Positions 1 to 5,637 of a DNA stretch of 5,650 nt are shown piece after piece. The notes under the pieces were generated by a model. That model did not search any database. It saw nothing but the letters and a program-made list of their open reading frames with translations, and had not been told where the DNA came from. Origin of the DNA: Chloroflexota bacterium (GTDB lineage Bacteria > Chloroflexota > Limnocylindria > QHBO01); assembly GCA_013694645.1 (NCBI GenBank), contig JACDBZ010000068.1:1-5650 (forward strand), written 5' to 3'. Within the stretch, counting starts at the first letter, position 1; every line of letters begins with the position of its first letter. The translations under genes were made by a program, and so were the position numbers.

Positions 1-171
1 GTAGCCCGCCAATGCTGCGCGGCGCGCGCCACGGTAGCCCGCGACGACGTCGAGATCGACGAGGCGCGTCAGCTCATCGCGAAGGTGGCTGATCCTGACC
101 GTCGGTCCCCAGCTTCCCTGGTCCAGGGGGTACATCGACATGAGAAGCAGCCGCGAGCGGGAGACGGACAG
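1..171 (-). CDS. Glycosyltransferase-like protein, N-terminal fragment, runs off the left edge
   Basis: Read on the minus strand, bases 171 to 1 stay open for 57 codons and give a hydrophobic first strand (SRSRLLLMSMYPL), then DQGSWGPTVRISHLRDELT, then VDLDVVAGYRGARRAAL. This looks like the start of a GT-B glycosyltransferase of the family 4 type: a first beta strand, a short Gly-rich loop, then a helix of the HLRDEL kind and a second strand ending in GYRG. The catalytic C-terminal half is outside the window, so donor and acceptor sugars cannot be judged. Two ATGs (141, 135) would cut through the first strand and have no Shine-Dalgarno sequence. CTG at 171 keeps the strand whole and has GGAGGG (184-179) seven bases upstream, so I chose it. 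The reading frame is closed upstream by a stop at 216-214. The family assignment rests on recognition of a short stretch; a different Rossmann-type enzyme is possible. Confidence 0.55.
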   Translation of the reverse strand, partial: MSVSRSRLLLMSMYPLDQGSWGPTVRISHLRDELTRLVDLDVVAGYRGARRAALAGY

Positions 172-178
172 GGCGGGG

Positions 179-184
179 CCCTCC
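179..184 (-). promoter_or_regulatory. Shine-Dalgarno sequence supporting a CTG start at 171
   Basis: On the minus strand GGAGGG occupies 184-179, followed by seven bases and then CTG (171-169). Spacing and strength are close to ideal, while the in-frame ATGs at 141 and 135 have nothing comparable ahead of them. It is what decides the start of the glycosyltransferase-like fragment. Confidence 0.45.
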
Positions 185-210
185 GTGGCCGGGCGAACGA
201 TTCGTGCGCG

Positions 211-216
211 ATTCTA
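211..216 (-). promoter_or_regulatory. Candidate -10 box (TAGAAT) for the glycosyltransferase-like gene
   Basis: TAGAAT on the minus strand (216-211) matches five of six bases of the bacterial -10 consensus. It would place a transcript start near 203, about 20 bases before the GGAGGG ribosome site. No convincing -35 box is visible 16 to 18 bases upstream, so this is a candidate only. It suggests that the leftmost gene need not depend on read-through from glnA. Confidence 0.3.
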
Positions 217-257
217 CCTGCACGGGACCGACGGCTCGCCGCTCGCTCGGCCGCCCT

Positions 258-395
258 TGGCCGCAGCGGCCACCCAGCCTGGCCTTGCGACCGGCGGAAC
301 GGCGATCCTCGGTCGGGATGCCACGCTGGCTGGCCGTTCGACCGAGGACGGGCGCCATCGGAGCCTTCGTCGGTCGTAGGGCCAACCAGGCTGGC
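258..395. repeat. Ordered array of alternating palindromes between glnA and the next gene
   Basis: Three copies of an imperfect 15-base palindrome, consensus GCCA..C.G.CTGGC, lie at 269-283, 320-334 and 381-395; 11 of 15 positions are identical in all three. Between them lie two dyads with CGACCG on the left and CGGTCG on the right: 288-293 with 310-315, and 339-344 with 371-376. All four linkers between a palindrome and a dyad arm are exactly four bases (284-287, 316-319, 335-338, 377-380). The centre-to-centre spacings are 51 and 61 bases. At the left end a 15-base dyad, TGGCCGC-A-GCGGCCA (258-272), overlaps the first copy. TCCTCGGTCG (306-315) and CGACCGAGGA (339-348) also form a 10-bp perfect inverted repeat enclosing the middle copy. 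As RNA from glnA it would fold into serial hairpins; as DNA it could be a protein-binding array or a REP/BIME-like element. Confidence 0.65.
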
Positions 396-441
396 ATGCA
401 CCTCGCTCCGTCGCCGACCCAGGCGGGGAGCCGATGGCGCC
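351..441. repeat. 11-bp perfect inverted repeat abutting the glnA stop codon
   Basis: GGCGCCATCGG (351-361) and CCGATGGCGCC (431-441) are perfect inverted copies separated by 69 bases. The right arm starts on the last base of the glnA TAG stop. In the glnA transcript this could close a large stem-loop immediately after the coding sequence. It contains the third palindrome of the neighbouring array. There is no U-rich tract, so it is not a canonical intrinsic terminator, although it may act as a 3' end stabiliser. Confidence 0.45.
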
Positions 442-1808
442 TAGAACGCCTCGAGGTAGCGATCGACCTCCCACGCGCTGACCTGCATGCGGTACTCGTC
501 CCACTCCTCGGTCTTGGCCTCCACGAAGCGCTCGAAGATGTGCTCGCCGAGCGCATCGGCGATGACGCTGTCGGCCTTGAGCTCGTCGATCGCCTCCCGA
601 AGCGTGCCCGGTAGCTGCTTGATCTTTCGGCTCTCGAGCTTGGCGGCGTCGAAGTGGTAGAGGTTCTCCTCCACCGGATCGGGCGGGATCAGCTTGCGCT
701 CGACACCGTCCAGGCCGGCGGCAAGCATGGCGGCAAAGGCGAGGTATGGGTTGGACGACGGATCCGGACAGCGCAGCTCGATCCGCACCGAGTTGTACTG
801 GCCCTTGCTGCTCTGCGGAATGCGAATCAACGCCGACCGGTTGATCCGTGCCCAGCCAACGTAGACCGGCGCCTCGTAGCCGGGCACCAGCCGCTTGTAC
901 GAGTTCACGAGCGGTGCCAGGACGGCGATCATGCCTCGTGCGTGCTCGAGCACGCCCGCGATGTAGCTGCGCGCGATGGTCGACAGCCCGTACGGGTCCT
1001 TCGGATCCGAGAACGCGTTGCGACCCTTCTTGTCATCCCACAGGCTCATGTGCGTGTGCATGCCGGAGCCGTTGATGCCGAAGAAGGGCTTGGGCATGAA
1101 GGTGGCATACAGCCCGTGCGATGCCGCAATCGCCTTGAGGGTCGTCTTGAAGGTGACGGCATTATCTGCGGTGCGCAGCGCATCGGCGTATTCGAAGTCG
1201 ATCTCATGCTGGCCGGTGGCGACCTCGTGGTGTGCAGTCTCGACTCGAATCCCGAATTCCTCCAGCGCGTTCATCATCTCCTTGCGGACCTCGGTACCCA
1301 GGTCCTCGGAGAGGTCGAAGTAACCCGCGGCATCATGCGGGAGCGGCTCGACCCTGCCGTTCGATCGGCTCAGGAGGAAGAACTCGAGCTCCGGCCCGGT
1401 GTTGAGCGTAAAGCCGAGCTTCTTCGCCCGATCCAGCTGCCGGCGCAGAACGCCACGCGGGTCTCCCGGGAAGGCTTCCCCGTTTGGGTCGTACACGTCG
1501 CAGATGACGCGTGCGCTGCCGGTGGCGAGCTTGGTCTTGCCGTCGGGCCCGAGTCCCGGCTCCCACGGGATGGCGCTGAAGGTCGACAGGTCCGGCACGA
1601 GGAACATGTCCGACTCGGCGATGCGGGTGAAGCCCTCGATGCTCGATCCATCGAACCACTTGCCGTGCTCGACCGCCTCTTCCAGCTGATGCATCGGGAC
1701 CTGGACCGATTTCACATGGCCCACGATGTCCGTGAATTGAAGACTGACAAAGCGCAGATTGCGGTCCTCCGCCAGCTTGAGGGCATCGGCGAGCTTGACA
1801 GGAGCCAT
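441..1808 (-). CDS. glnA: Glutamine synthetase, type I-alpha
   Basis: A complete 455-residue cytosolic enzyme that joins glutamate and ammonia to glutamine at the cost of ATP, the main entry of ammonia into organic nitrogen; family members form dodecamers. The N-terminal beta-grasp domain holds WFDGSSIEGF (51-60). The catalytic domain shows NTGPELEFFLL (136-146), HHEVATGQHEIDF (193-205), NGSGMHTHMSLW (246-257), NSYKRLVPGYEAPVYVGWAR (302-321) and RIELRCPDPSSNPYLAF (342-358), so the metal-binding glutamates, His251 and the ATP and glutamate arginines are present. EGFTRIAESDM after the DGSS motif, with Arg62, is the alpha-type (Bacillus-like) pattern; Arg62 is the feedback-inhibition residue known in B. 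subtilis. ENLYHF near 381-386 sits where beta-type enzymes carry the adenylylated tyrosine, but the LPPEE that follows there is missing, which argues against control by adenylylation. The ATG has a GAGG ribosome site six bases upstream. It stands alone, 397 bases after the PucR-type gene. Confidence 0.97.
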   Translation of the reverse strand: MAPVKLADALKLAEDRNLRFVSLQFTDIVGHVKSVQVPMHQLEEAVEHGKWFDGSSIEGFTRIAESDMFLVPDLSTFSAIPWEPGLGPDGKTKLATGSARVICDVYDPNGEAFPGDPRGVLRRQLDRAKKLGFTLNTGPELEFFLLSRSNGRVEPLPHDAAGYFDLSEDLGTEVRKEMMNALEEFGIRVETAHHEVATGQHEIDFEYADALRTADNAVTFKTTLKAIAASHGLYATFMPKPFFGINGSGMHTHMSLWDDKKGRNAFSDPKDPYGLSTIARSYIAGVLEHARGMIAVLAPLVNSYKRLVPGYEAPVYVGWARINRSALIRIPQSSKGQYNSVRIELRCPDPSSNPYLAFAAMLAAGLDGVERKLIPPDPVEENLYHFDAAKLESRKIKQLPGTLREAIDELKADSVIADALGEHIFERFVEAKTEEWDEYRMQVSAWEVDRYLEAF

Positions 1809-1876
1809 GGAGAACCTCGTGCAGATGAACGGATGAGTCCGATCAGCCTACCGCCAGATCGCCCGGGGATGGGCCG

Positions 1877-1900
1877 AATCGGTCCCTTCCGGGTCCGATT
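1877..1900. promoter_or_regulatory. Dyad upstream of glnA, possible leader hairpin or operator
   Basis: AATCGGTCCC and GGGTCCGATT are inverted copies with one mismatch and a four-base spacer (TTCC). The right arm ends four bases before the next dyad starts. If transcribed it would form a strong hairpin. GGGACC on the minus strand can alternatively pair with the GGCCC that follows (1874-1870), so two exclusive folds are possible. Position is about 70 bases ahead of the glnA start codon. Confidence 0.45.
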
Positions 1901-1903
1901 GCC

Positions 1904-1920
1904 TTGTGCAGAACGCACAA
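1904..1920. promoter_or_regulatory. Perfect dyad TTGTGC-N5-GCACAA upstream of glnA, likely operator
   Basis: TTGTGC (1904-1909) and GCACAA (1915-1920) are perfect inverted half-sites with a five-base spacer, the usual geometry for a homodimeric helix-turn-helix regulator. It lies about 100 bases ahead of the glnA ATG. The binding protein is not identifiable from sequence; the PucR-type regulator next door is one candidate. Confidence 0.45.
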
Positions 1921-1970
1921 CAGGCGGGTGCCGATGGGGCGTCCGCCGGATCTGGTGGCGCCATGCCCCA

Positions 1971-2140
1971 ATTCACACCCTATCGACGCGCGACCGCCCG
2001 GGTCCGCGATCCCGTCCCACATTCACACCGCACCGACGCCCGACGGTATTGAAGGGCCGGACAGGGCCCAGATTCACACCTGACCCACGTGGTGGTTCTC
2101 CGGAGCTCGGCACCCCGTCCCGTGCAGCGACCGTGTGAAT
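1971..2140. repeat. ATTCACACC boxes: three direct copies at 50-51 base spacing plus one inverted copy
   Basis: ATTCACACC is found at 1971-1979, 2021-2029 and 2072-2080 on the plus strand, and its complement GTGTGAAT at 2133-2140. Similarity reaches past the core. The second and third copies are preceded by CCCAn, and the first by CCCCA. After the first two copies comes a four-base linker and then a related 13-base block (CGACGCGCGACCG, CGACGCCCGACGG). Read on the minus strand the box is GGTGTGAAT followed by a G-rich tract. Spacing close to five helical turns puts the boxes on nearly one face of the DNA, which fits a cooperative regulator-binding array; a degenerate 50-base tandem repeat is the alternative. 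Confidence 0.65.
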
Positions 2141-2144
2141 CTGG
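2068..2144. repeat. 12-bp perfect inverted repeat formed by the third and fourth boxes
   Basis: CCAGATTCACAC (2068-2079) and GTGTGAATCTGG (2133-2144) are perfect inverted copies around a 53-base loop. The loop holds CCACGTGG (2085-2092) and CTCCGGAG. On the minus strand it falls 62 to 138 bases after the PucR-type stop codon, so it could fold in that gene's 3' region or mark the outer limits of a looped operator. Confidence 0.5.
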
Positions 2145-2148
2145 TGGA

Positions 2149-2160
2149 GCGGCATGCCGC
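2149..2160. repeat. 12-bp perfect palindrome GCGGCATGCCGC
   Basis: A self-complementary 12-mer located 46 bases after the PucR-type stop codon and five bases from the arm of the larger inverted repeat. It has no loop and no T tract after it, so it is more likely a protein site, or chance in GC-rich DNA, than a terminator. Confidence 0.35.
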
Positions 2161-2205
2161 GGATGGCGCGCGGACGCTGCCGCGAATCCGCTGCGCAGGC
2201 TCACA

Positions 2206-3207
2206 TCACTCGCCTCCGTCAGCGGCTCGCAGGAGGCGCAGGGCATCATCAGGTCGTCGAGGATCGATTCCCAGCTCTGACTCGGCTCGTCGCAATCGAT
2301 AGAGGACGGTGTTGCGGTGCACGCCCAGTGACCGGGCCGCCGGTGCGATCCGTCCATTGGCGCGAGCAACGGCCAGCAGCGTGTCGTGCAGCGGGTCACC
2401 GGTCGAGGGCGGCACCTTCGGCATCCGTCGCGAGCCGGATGGCTCCACGGCGCGACGCCGCAGGAGAGCGCGCAGGGTGACCGCCAGCGCTTCGAGTCCG
2501 ACCTCGTCGATTCGTCCCGGTGGAAGGTCGTCGAAGAGCCAGGCCGACGCGCCTGGACCGATCGTCCGCTCGAGCACCCAGAGTCCATCCCGCGTTCGCC
2601 GAACGCGGCTGGTGGTCTCGGTGCGATTCGCAAGAAGGCGGGCGTGGGCCGCGGCGAAGCGCGTCGCCAGGGCGCGTCCGGACGGACGTGGATGCAGGGC
2701 CTGCAATTCACCGTCGACGGTGACGGCGACCCCGCGGCGCAGCCGGGCGGCGACCAGGCCGGCGGGTGCCGACGGCTGCGGATCGGCCAGGGCCGCCTCA
2801 GCGCCCGCGAGACGCAGGCCGCTGGCAAAGGCGCCGAGCTGCGTGACCTCCGCATCGAGATGGCGCTCGGCGGCCGCGGCGAGCGAGGCGACGGATCCTG
2901 CGCCCAGCAGAATCGGCAGGTCTGCGCCCGCCGGGTCGAACCGGGGGGCCTCTCGCGACACGACCCACACCGCGACCGGGGCAGCTCCCGTCTCGTGCAG
3001 TGCGGCCACCAGGGAGTCGAGCGTTCCCGCCGCGACCATCGCCGCATCGGCAACGAGCAGGTCCCCGTCGCTCAGCATTGGCAGGTGCGGTGGGGCGGCA
3101 CGCGTGCGACCGATGCCACGCACCGGACGCGCCAGGTGCGCGACCGAGCCGGAGACCAGTCGCGCCTCCGGATCCACCGCGCGCCAGAGATCCAGGATGC
3201 TCGTCAC
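2206..3207 (-). CDS. PucR-type transcriptional regulator, compact form
   Basis: 333 residues, predicted cytosolic DNA-binding regulator. The C-terminus (about 284-329) is a typical PucR/CdaR-type helix-turn-helix: NGRIAPAARSLGVHRNTVLY, then RLRRAESELGIDP and DDALRLLRA. The N-terminal part (about 10-120) resembles the PucR N-terminal domain, with RLVSG, RPVRGIGRTRAAPP and MLSDGDLLVADAAMV in the expected order. The centre (about 150-260) is a diverged sensor-like region that I cannot name. Many PucR proteins are around 500 residues, so this one is short. Known members control purine, amino acid or sugar-acid metabolism; the effector here is unknown. The start is GTG at 3207, whose GTGA overlaps the TGA of the ResB-like gene; no Shine-Dalgarno sequence is visible, so translational coupling is likely. 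It lies directly before the box-rich region upstream of glnA, which makes glnA a plausible target (inference). Confidence 0.85.
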   Translation of the reverse strand: MTSILDLWRAVDPEARLVSGSVAHLARPVRGIGRTRAAPPHLPMLSDGDLLVADAAMVAAGTLDSLVAALHETGAAPVAVWVVSREAPRFDPAGADLPILLGAGSVASLAAAAERHLDAEVTQLGAFASGLRLAGAEAALADPQPSAPAGLVAARLRRGVAVTVDGELQALHPRPSGRALATRFAAAHARLLANRTETTSRVRRTRDGLWVLERTIGPGASAWLFDDLPPGRIDEVGLEALAVTLRALLRRRAVEPSGSRRMPKVPPSTGDPLHDTLLAVARANGRIAPAARSLGVHRNTVLYRLRRAESELGIDPRRPDDALRLLRAADGGE

Positions 3208-4451
3208 GGCCGGGCGCCAAGGACGCGCTGGAGGCGATCGAGCTCATGTGTCAGCGCATCGAAGCGCTCGCCACGCAGGAGGAGCTCCACGCCCGTGCCG
3301 CTCCGCCGCACGGTGAGCCGGCGCCGCGGAAACCAGAATGCGATGGCCAGCGACGCCGACAGGGCGGCGGCGCCACCAAACAGGATTCCGGACCCGGGAT
3401 CGCGACGCGACAGGAAGGTGACCCAGGCATCGAAGCCGTTCAGCTCCACCCGCAGGTCGGCCACGCGCACGAGGTCGCCCGGCACAAGGCGCGCGCTGTC
3501 CAGCAGCCGGCCCGCGGTGTCCACCACGCTGATGCCGAGCTCGTTACGGTCCGCGTCCGTGATGGCCAGCCCCAGCGTCACGCCGGCCGTCGGGAGCTCG
3601 GCGGACCCGACCGGCACACCGTCACGCAGGCCGGGAAGCGGCACCGGGGCGTCGAGCAACGGACCGCCACCGAGGGTGGTGACCCGAAGTTGAACCGCCG
3701 GGCCGTACGTCCACGGATGCACGAGGTAGCCGTCGAACTCGCCAGGCTCATTGACCCGCAGGATGGCCTCTCGGATCGGCTCACCACCCCGCAGGAAGGT
3801 CACCGTCGTGTCGAGCCGGAGGGGACGTGCATCCGGGCCGAACTCGGCATCCAGGCGCTCCAGCCGCATTGCGGAGGCAAAGCCGGGCCTCGGCGCCTCG
3901 AGGAGCGCCTGGTCGCCACGCAGGAGTGAGAACTCGGTTTCCGATCCGAACGCAGCGCCCACGGCAGCTCCGAGCACGACGGCCACGAGGGCAAGATGGC
4001 TGACGAGGCCGGCGTACCTGGACCATCCGCGACGCACGCCATGCAACGCCCATCGACCCCTGCGCTCCTCGCGTCGTGTCCGGTAGCCCGCTGTGCGCAG
4101 CGTCCGCTCGATGAGCGCGGACGTCACGTCCGGAAGTGCCAGGCGGAGGGTGTTGGTCCCCCGCTGCACTGCGGTCGGATGACGCCACTCGCGCCAGATG
4201 GTCGGAGAGCGGACGGCGACCGCGGCGACACCGCTGAGCGCCACGGCGCCCAGCAGGAGCGCATATGGCCAGGCGTCAAGCTGAGTCGGTCCGCTCGGCA
4301 GGAGGGCCGCAAGCCCGTTCGCCATCCCGGTGAGGAGAAGCAGGACCAGGCCGATGCGCGCGTCACCCACGACGCGCAGCAGGCGTTCGGCGCGATGGAC
4401 CAGTCGCTCCCCGGCCGGCGCCGCGCCGACGGCGACGCGCGACGGCGTCAC
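3204..4451 (-). CDS. ResB-like cytochrome c biogenesis membrane protein
   Basis: 415 residues with the ResB/Ccs1 layout: two early membrane segments (about 31-52 and 61-82), a basic cytoplasmic stretch, a third segment (about 147-169) with a His at its start (GLVSHLALVAVVLGAAVG), a large extracytoplasmic domain (about 170-352), a fourth segment (about 354-374) and a short basic cytoplasmic tail. VNEPGEFDGYLVHPWTYGPA (233-252) fits the conserved NEP...GY...P..YG pattern of the family. In System II cytochrome c maturation ResB works with CcsA/ResC to deliver haem to apocytochromes outside the membrane. No CcsA/ResC gene is present in this window. The start is GTG at 4451 and overlaps the preceding TGA by four bases (GTGA); the end overlaps the PucR-type start in the same way. 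Membership of the ResB-like superfamily is well supported; a role in cytochrome c maturation without the partner gene alongside is less certain. Confidence 0.85.
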   Translation of the reverse strand: MTPSRVAVGAAPAGERLVHRAERLLRVVGDARIGLVLLLLTGMANGLAALLPSGPTQLDAWPYALLLGAVALSGVAAVAVRSPTIWREWRHPTAVQRGTNTLRLALPDVTSALIERTLRTAGYRTRREERRGRWALHGVRRGWSRYAGLVSHLALVAVVLGAAVGAAFGSETEFSLLRGDQALLEAPRPGFASAMRLERLDAEFGPDARPLRLDTTVTFLRGGEPIREAILRVNEPGEFDGYLVHPWTYGPAVQLRVTTLGGGPLLDAPVPLPGLRDGVPVGSAELPTAGVTLGLAITDADRNELGISVVDTAGRLLDSARLVPGDLVRVADLRVELNGFDAWVTFLSRRDPGSGILFGGAAALSASLAIAFWFPRRRLTVRRSGTGVELLLRGERFDALTHELDRLQRVLGARP

Positions 4452-5629
4452 GTCACGGGGCGCGCGGCGCCAACGAGGTCCTCGATCAGGTCGGCCGCAT
4501 CTTCGATCCCGATCGAGATGCGCATCGTGCCGGTTGACATGCCACCCGCGGCCAGCTCCTCGTCGTCGAGCTGCCGGTGCGAGGAGCTGGCCGGATGGCT
4601 CACCAGCGTCTCCACGCTCCCGAGGCTGGTGGCGTGGACTGCCACGCGGACGCGATCCAGGAATCGCTCACCGTGCGCTCGGCCGCCCTCGAGCTCGATG
4701 GCCAACATGCCGCCCGCCATGCCGGCACGGAAGGTCCGCATCGCAAGCGCATGCTGCGGATGGGAGGCCAACCCCGGATACAGCACCCGCGCCACGCCCG
4801 GTGCTCCCTGGAGGGCGTCGGCGACGGCCAGCGCGTTGGCCGAGTGTCGCTCCATGCGCAGCGCCAGCGTCTTGAGGCCACGCAGCGCCAGGAACGCCTC
4901 GAACGGTGCGGCGTTGCCTCCGGCGTTGATGACGACGTGGCGGGCAGCAGCGACGCGATCGGCGGCCCCGAGCACCGCACCCCCCATCAGGTCTGAATGG
5001 CCGCCGATGTACTTCGTGAGCGAATGGACCACGATGTCCGCGCCCATGCTCAACGGGTTGACGATGGCGGGCGAGGCGAACGTGTTGTCCACGGCGACCA
5101 GGACGCCATGAGCATGCGCAAGTTTCGCCACGCTCTCGATGTCGGCCACGGCAGTCGTCGGATTGCTGATCGTCTCCAGCCAGATCAGGCGCGTCCGATC
5201 GTTGATCGCGGCCTGGATCTGCGCCGGGTCGGTGGTGTCGACGGCCCGGTGCCTCATTCCCGACCGCTTTAGGATGGAGGTGGTGAGGCTGACCATGCCA
5301 CCGTAGACGGCACGCGGCACGATGATCTCGTCACCGGACGCCAACAACGAGAGGACCACGCTGTGCATGGCCGCCATGCCGGAGGCGGTGATGAGCGCGG
5401 CGTCGGCGCCCTCCAGTTCGCCAAGGGCCTCCTCGAGCGCGGCGTGCGTCGGATTCGAATAGCGAGAGTAGGAGTGACCGGGGCGCTCGAAGGCGAGCAG
5501 CTCGGCAAGCTCGTCGGCATCTGCCATCTCGAAGGTGCTGGTCTGGTAGATCGGCACATTGACCGGCGGCTGCGGCGCGTCGGGGGCGCGGCTGGCGGCT
5601 CGAATGGCACGCGTTGAGAAGCCCGGCAT
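4448..5629 (-). CDS. PLP-dependent trans-sulfuration enzyme (cystathionine gamma-synthase/gamma-lyase or methionine gamma-lyase type)
   Basis: 393 residues, the usual full length of the Cys/Met metabolism PLP family, a cytosolic fold-type I enzyme. Seen: YSRYSNPT (54-61), phosphate-binding SGMAA (83-87), Tyr109 in VYGG that would stack on the cofactor, ETISNPT (152-158), DNTFASP (181-187) with Asp181 for the pyridine nitrogen, HSLTKYIGGHSD (202-213) with Lys206 as the Schiff-base lysine, SLGSVETLVSHPASSSH (335-351), and Arg370 in MRISIGIED for the substrate carboxylate. Substrate is not settled: the ETLVSHPAS stretch resembles lyases and O-acetylhomoserine sulfhydrylases, while methionine gamma-lyases usually have Cys where Gly111 stands. 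Reactions in the family make or break cystathionine, homocysteine or methionine. It is the first gene of a three-gene operon, and its stop overlaps the ResB-like start. The ATG at 5629 lacks a Shine-Dalgarno sequence and may be leaderless. Confidence 0.93.
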   Translation of the reverse strand: MPGFSTRAIRAASRAPDAPQPPVNVPIYQTSTFEMADADELAELLAFERPGHSYSRYSNPTHAALEEALGELEGADAALITASGMAAMHSVVLSLLASGDEIIVPRAVYGGMVSLTTSILKRSGMRHRAVDTTDPAQIQAAINDRTRLIWLETISNPTTAVADIESVAKLAHAHGVLVAVDNTFASPAIVNPLSMGADIVVHSLTKYIGGHSDLMGGAVLGAADRVAAARHVVINAGGNAAPFEAFLALRGLKTLALRMERHSANALAVADALQGAPGVARVLYPGLASHPQHALAMRTFRAGMAGGMLAIELEGGRAHGERFLDRVRVAVHATSLGSVETLVSHPASSSHRQLDDEELAAGGMSTGTMRISIGIEDAADLIEDLVGAARPVT

Positions 5630-5637
5630 CGCCGGTG

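Larger units (their letters stand above)
1809..2205. other. Structured 397-base gene-free region between the PucR-type gene and glnA
   Basis: No credible coding frame was found here on either strand. The stretch carries the downstream end of the PucR-type gene and the whole upstream region of glnA. From the glnA side it holds a weak -10 candidate TAGGCT (1850-1845, minus strand, no -35 seen), two adjacent dyads (1877-1900, 1904-1920), three ATTCACACC boxes with an inverted fourth, a CACGTG centre at 2086-2091 and a 12-bp palindrome at 2149-2160. No hairpin followed by a run of T was found on the minus strand, so read-through from the regulator into glnA cannot be excluded. Confidence 0.6.

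Noticed and set aside
69..556. Minus-strand frames of 96 to 160 codons through the region between glnA and the left-edge gene
   Set aside because: They translate the palindrome array into Arg/Gly/Pro-rich sequence, overlap the glnA 3' end or the left-edge gene in other frames, and match no family I know.
1809..1970. Glutamine riboswitch (glnA RNA motif) ahead of glnA
   Set aside because: I could not find the conserved core of that RNA; only simple dyads are visible.
2085..2092. CCACGTGG palindrome as an independent operator
   Set aside because: An 8-base palindrome is expected by chance in GC-rich DNA; it is mentioned only as part of the loop of the larger inverted repeat.
654..2138. 494-codon open frame on the plus strand opposite glnA
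   Set aside because: It mirrors the glnA codons in a GC-rich gene, has Arg- and Val-rich composition without domain sense, and runs on through the repeats upstream of glnA.
1971..2140. CRISPR-like array
   Set aside because: The repeated core is only 9 bases, one copy is inverted, spacers share sequence with each other, and no cas gene is nearby.
2141..2205. Intrinsic terminator after the PucR-type gene
   Set aside because: Several GC-rich stems can form, but no T tract follows any of them on the minus strand.
2386..3693. 435-codon plus-strand frame opposite the PucR-type and ResB-like genes
   Set aside because: It spans the junction of two recognisable minus-strand genes and is Arg/Ser/Pro-rich; it is a shadow of third-position GC.
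3996..5111. 371-codon plus-strand frame opposite the ResB-like and trans-sulfuration genes
   Set aside because: Low-complexity composition and complete overlap with two genes that have clear family motifs.
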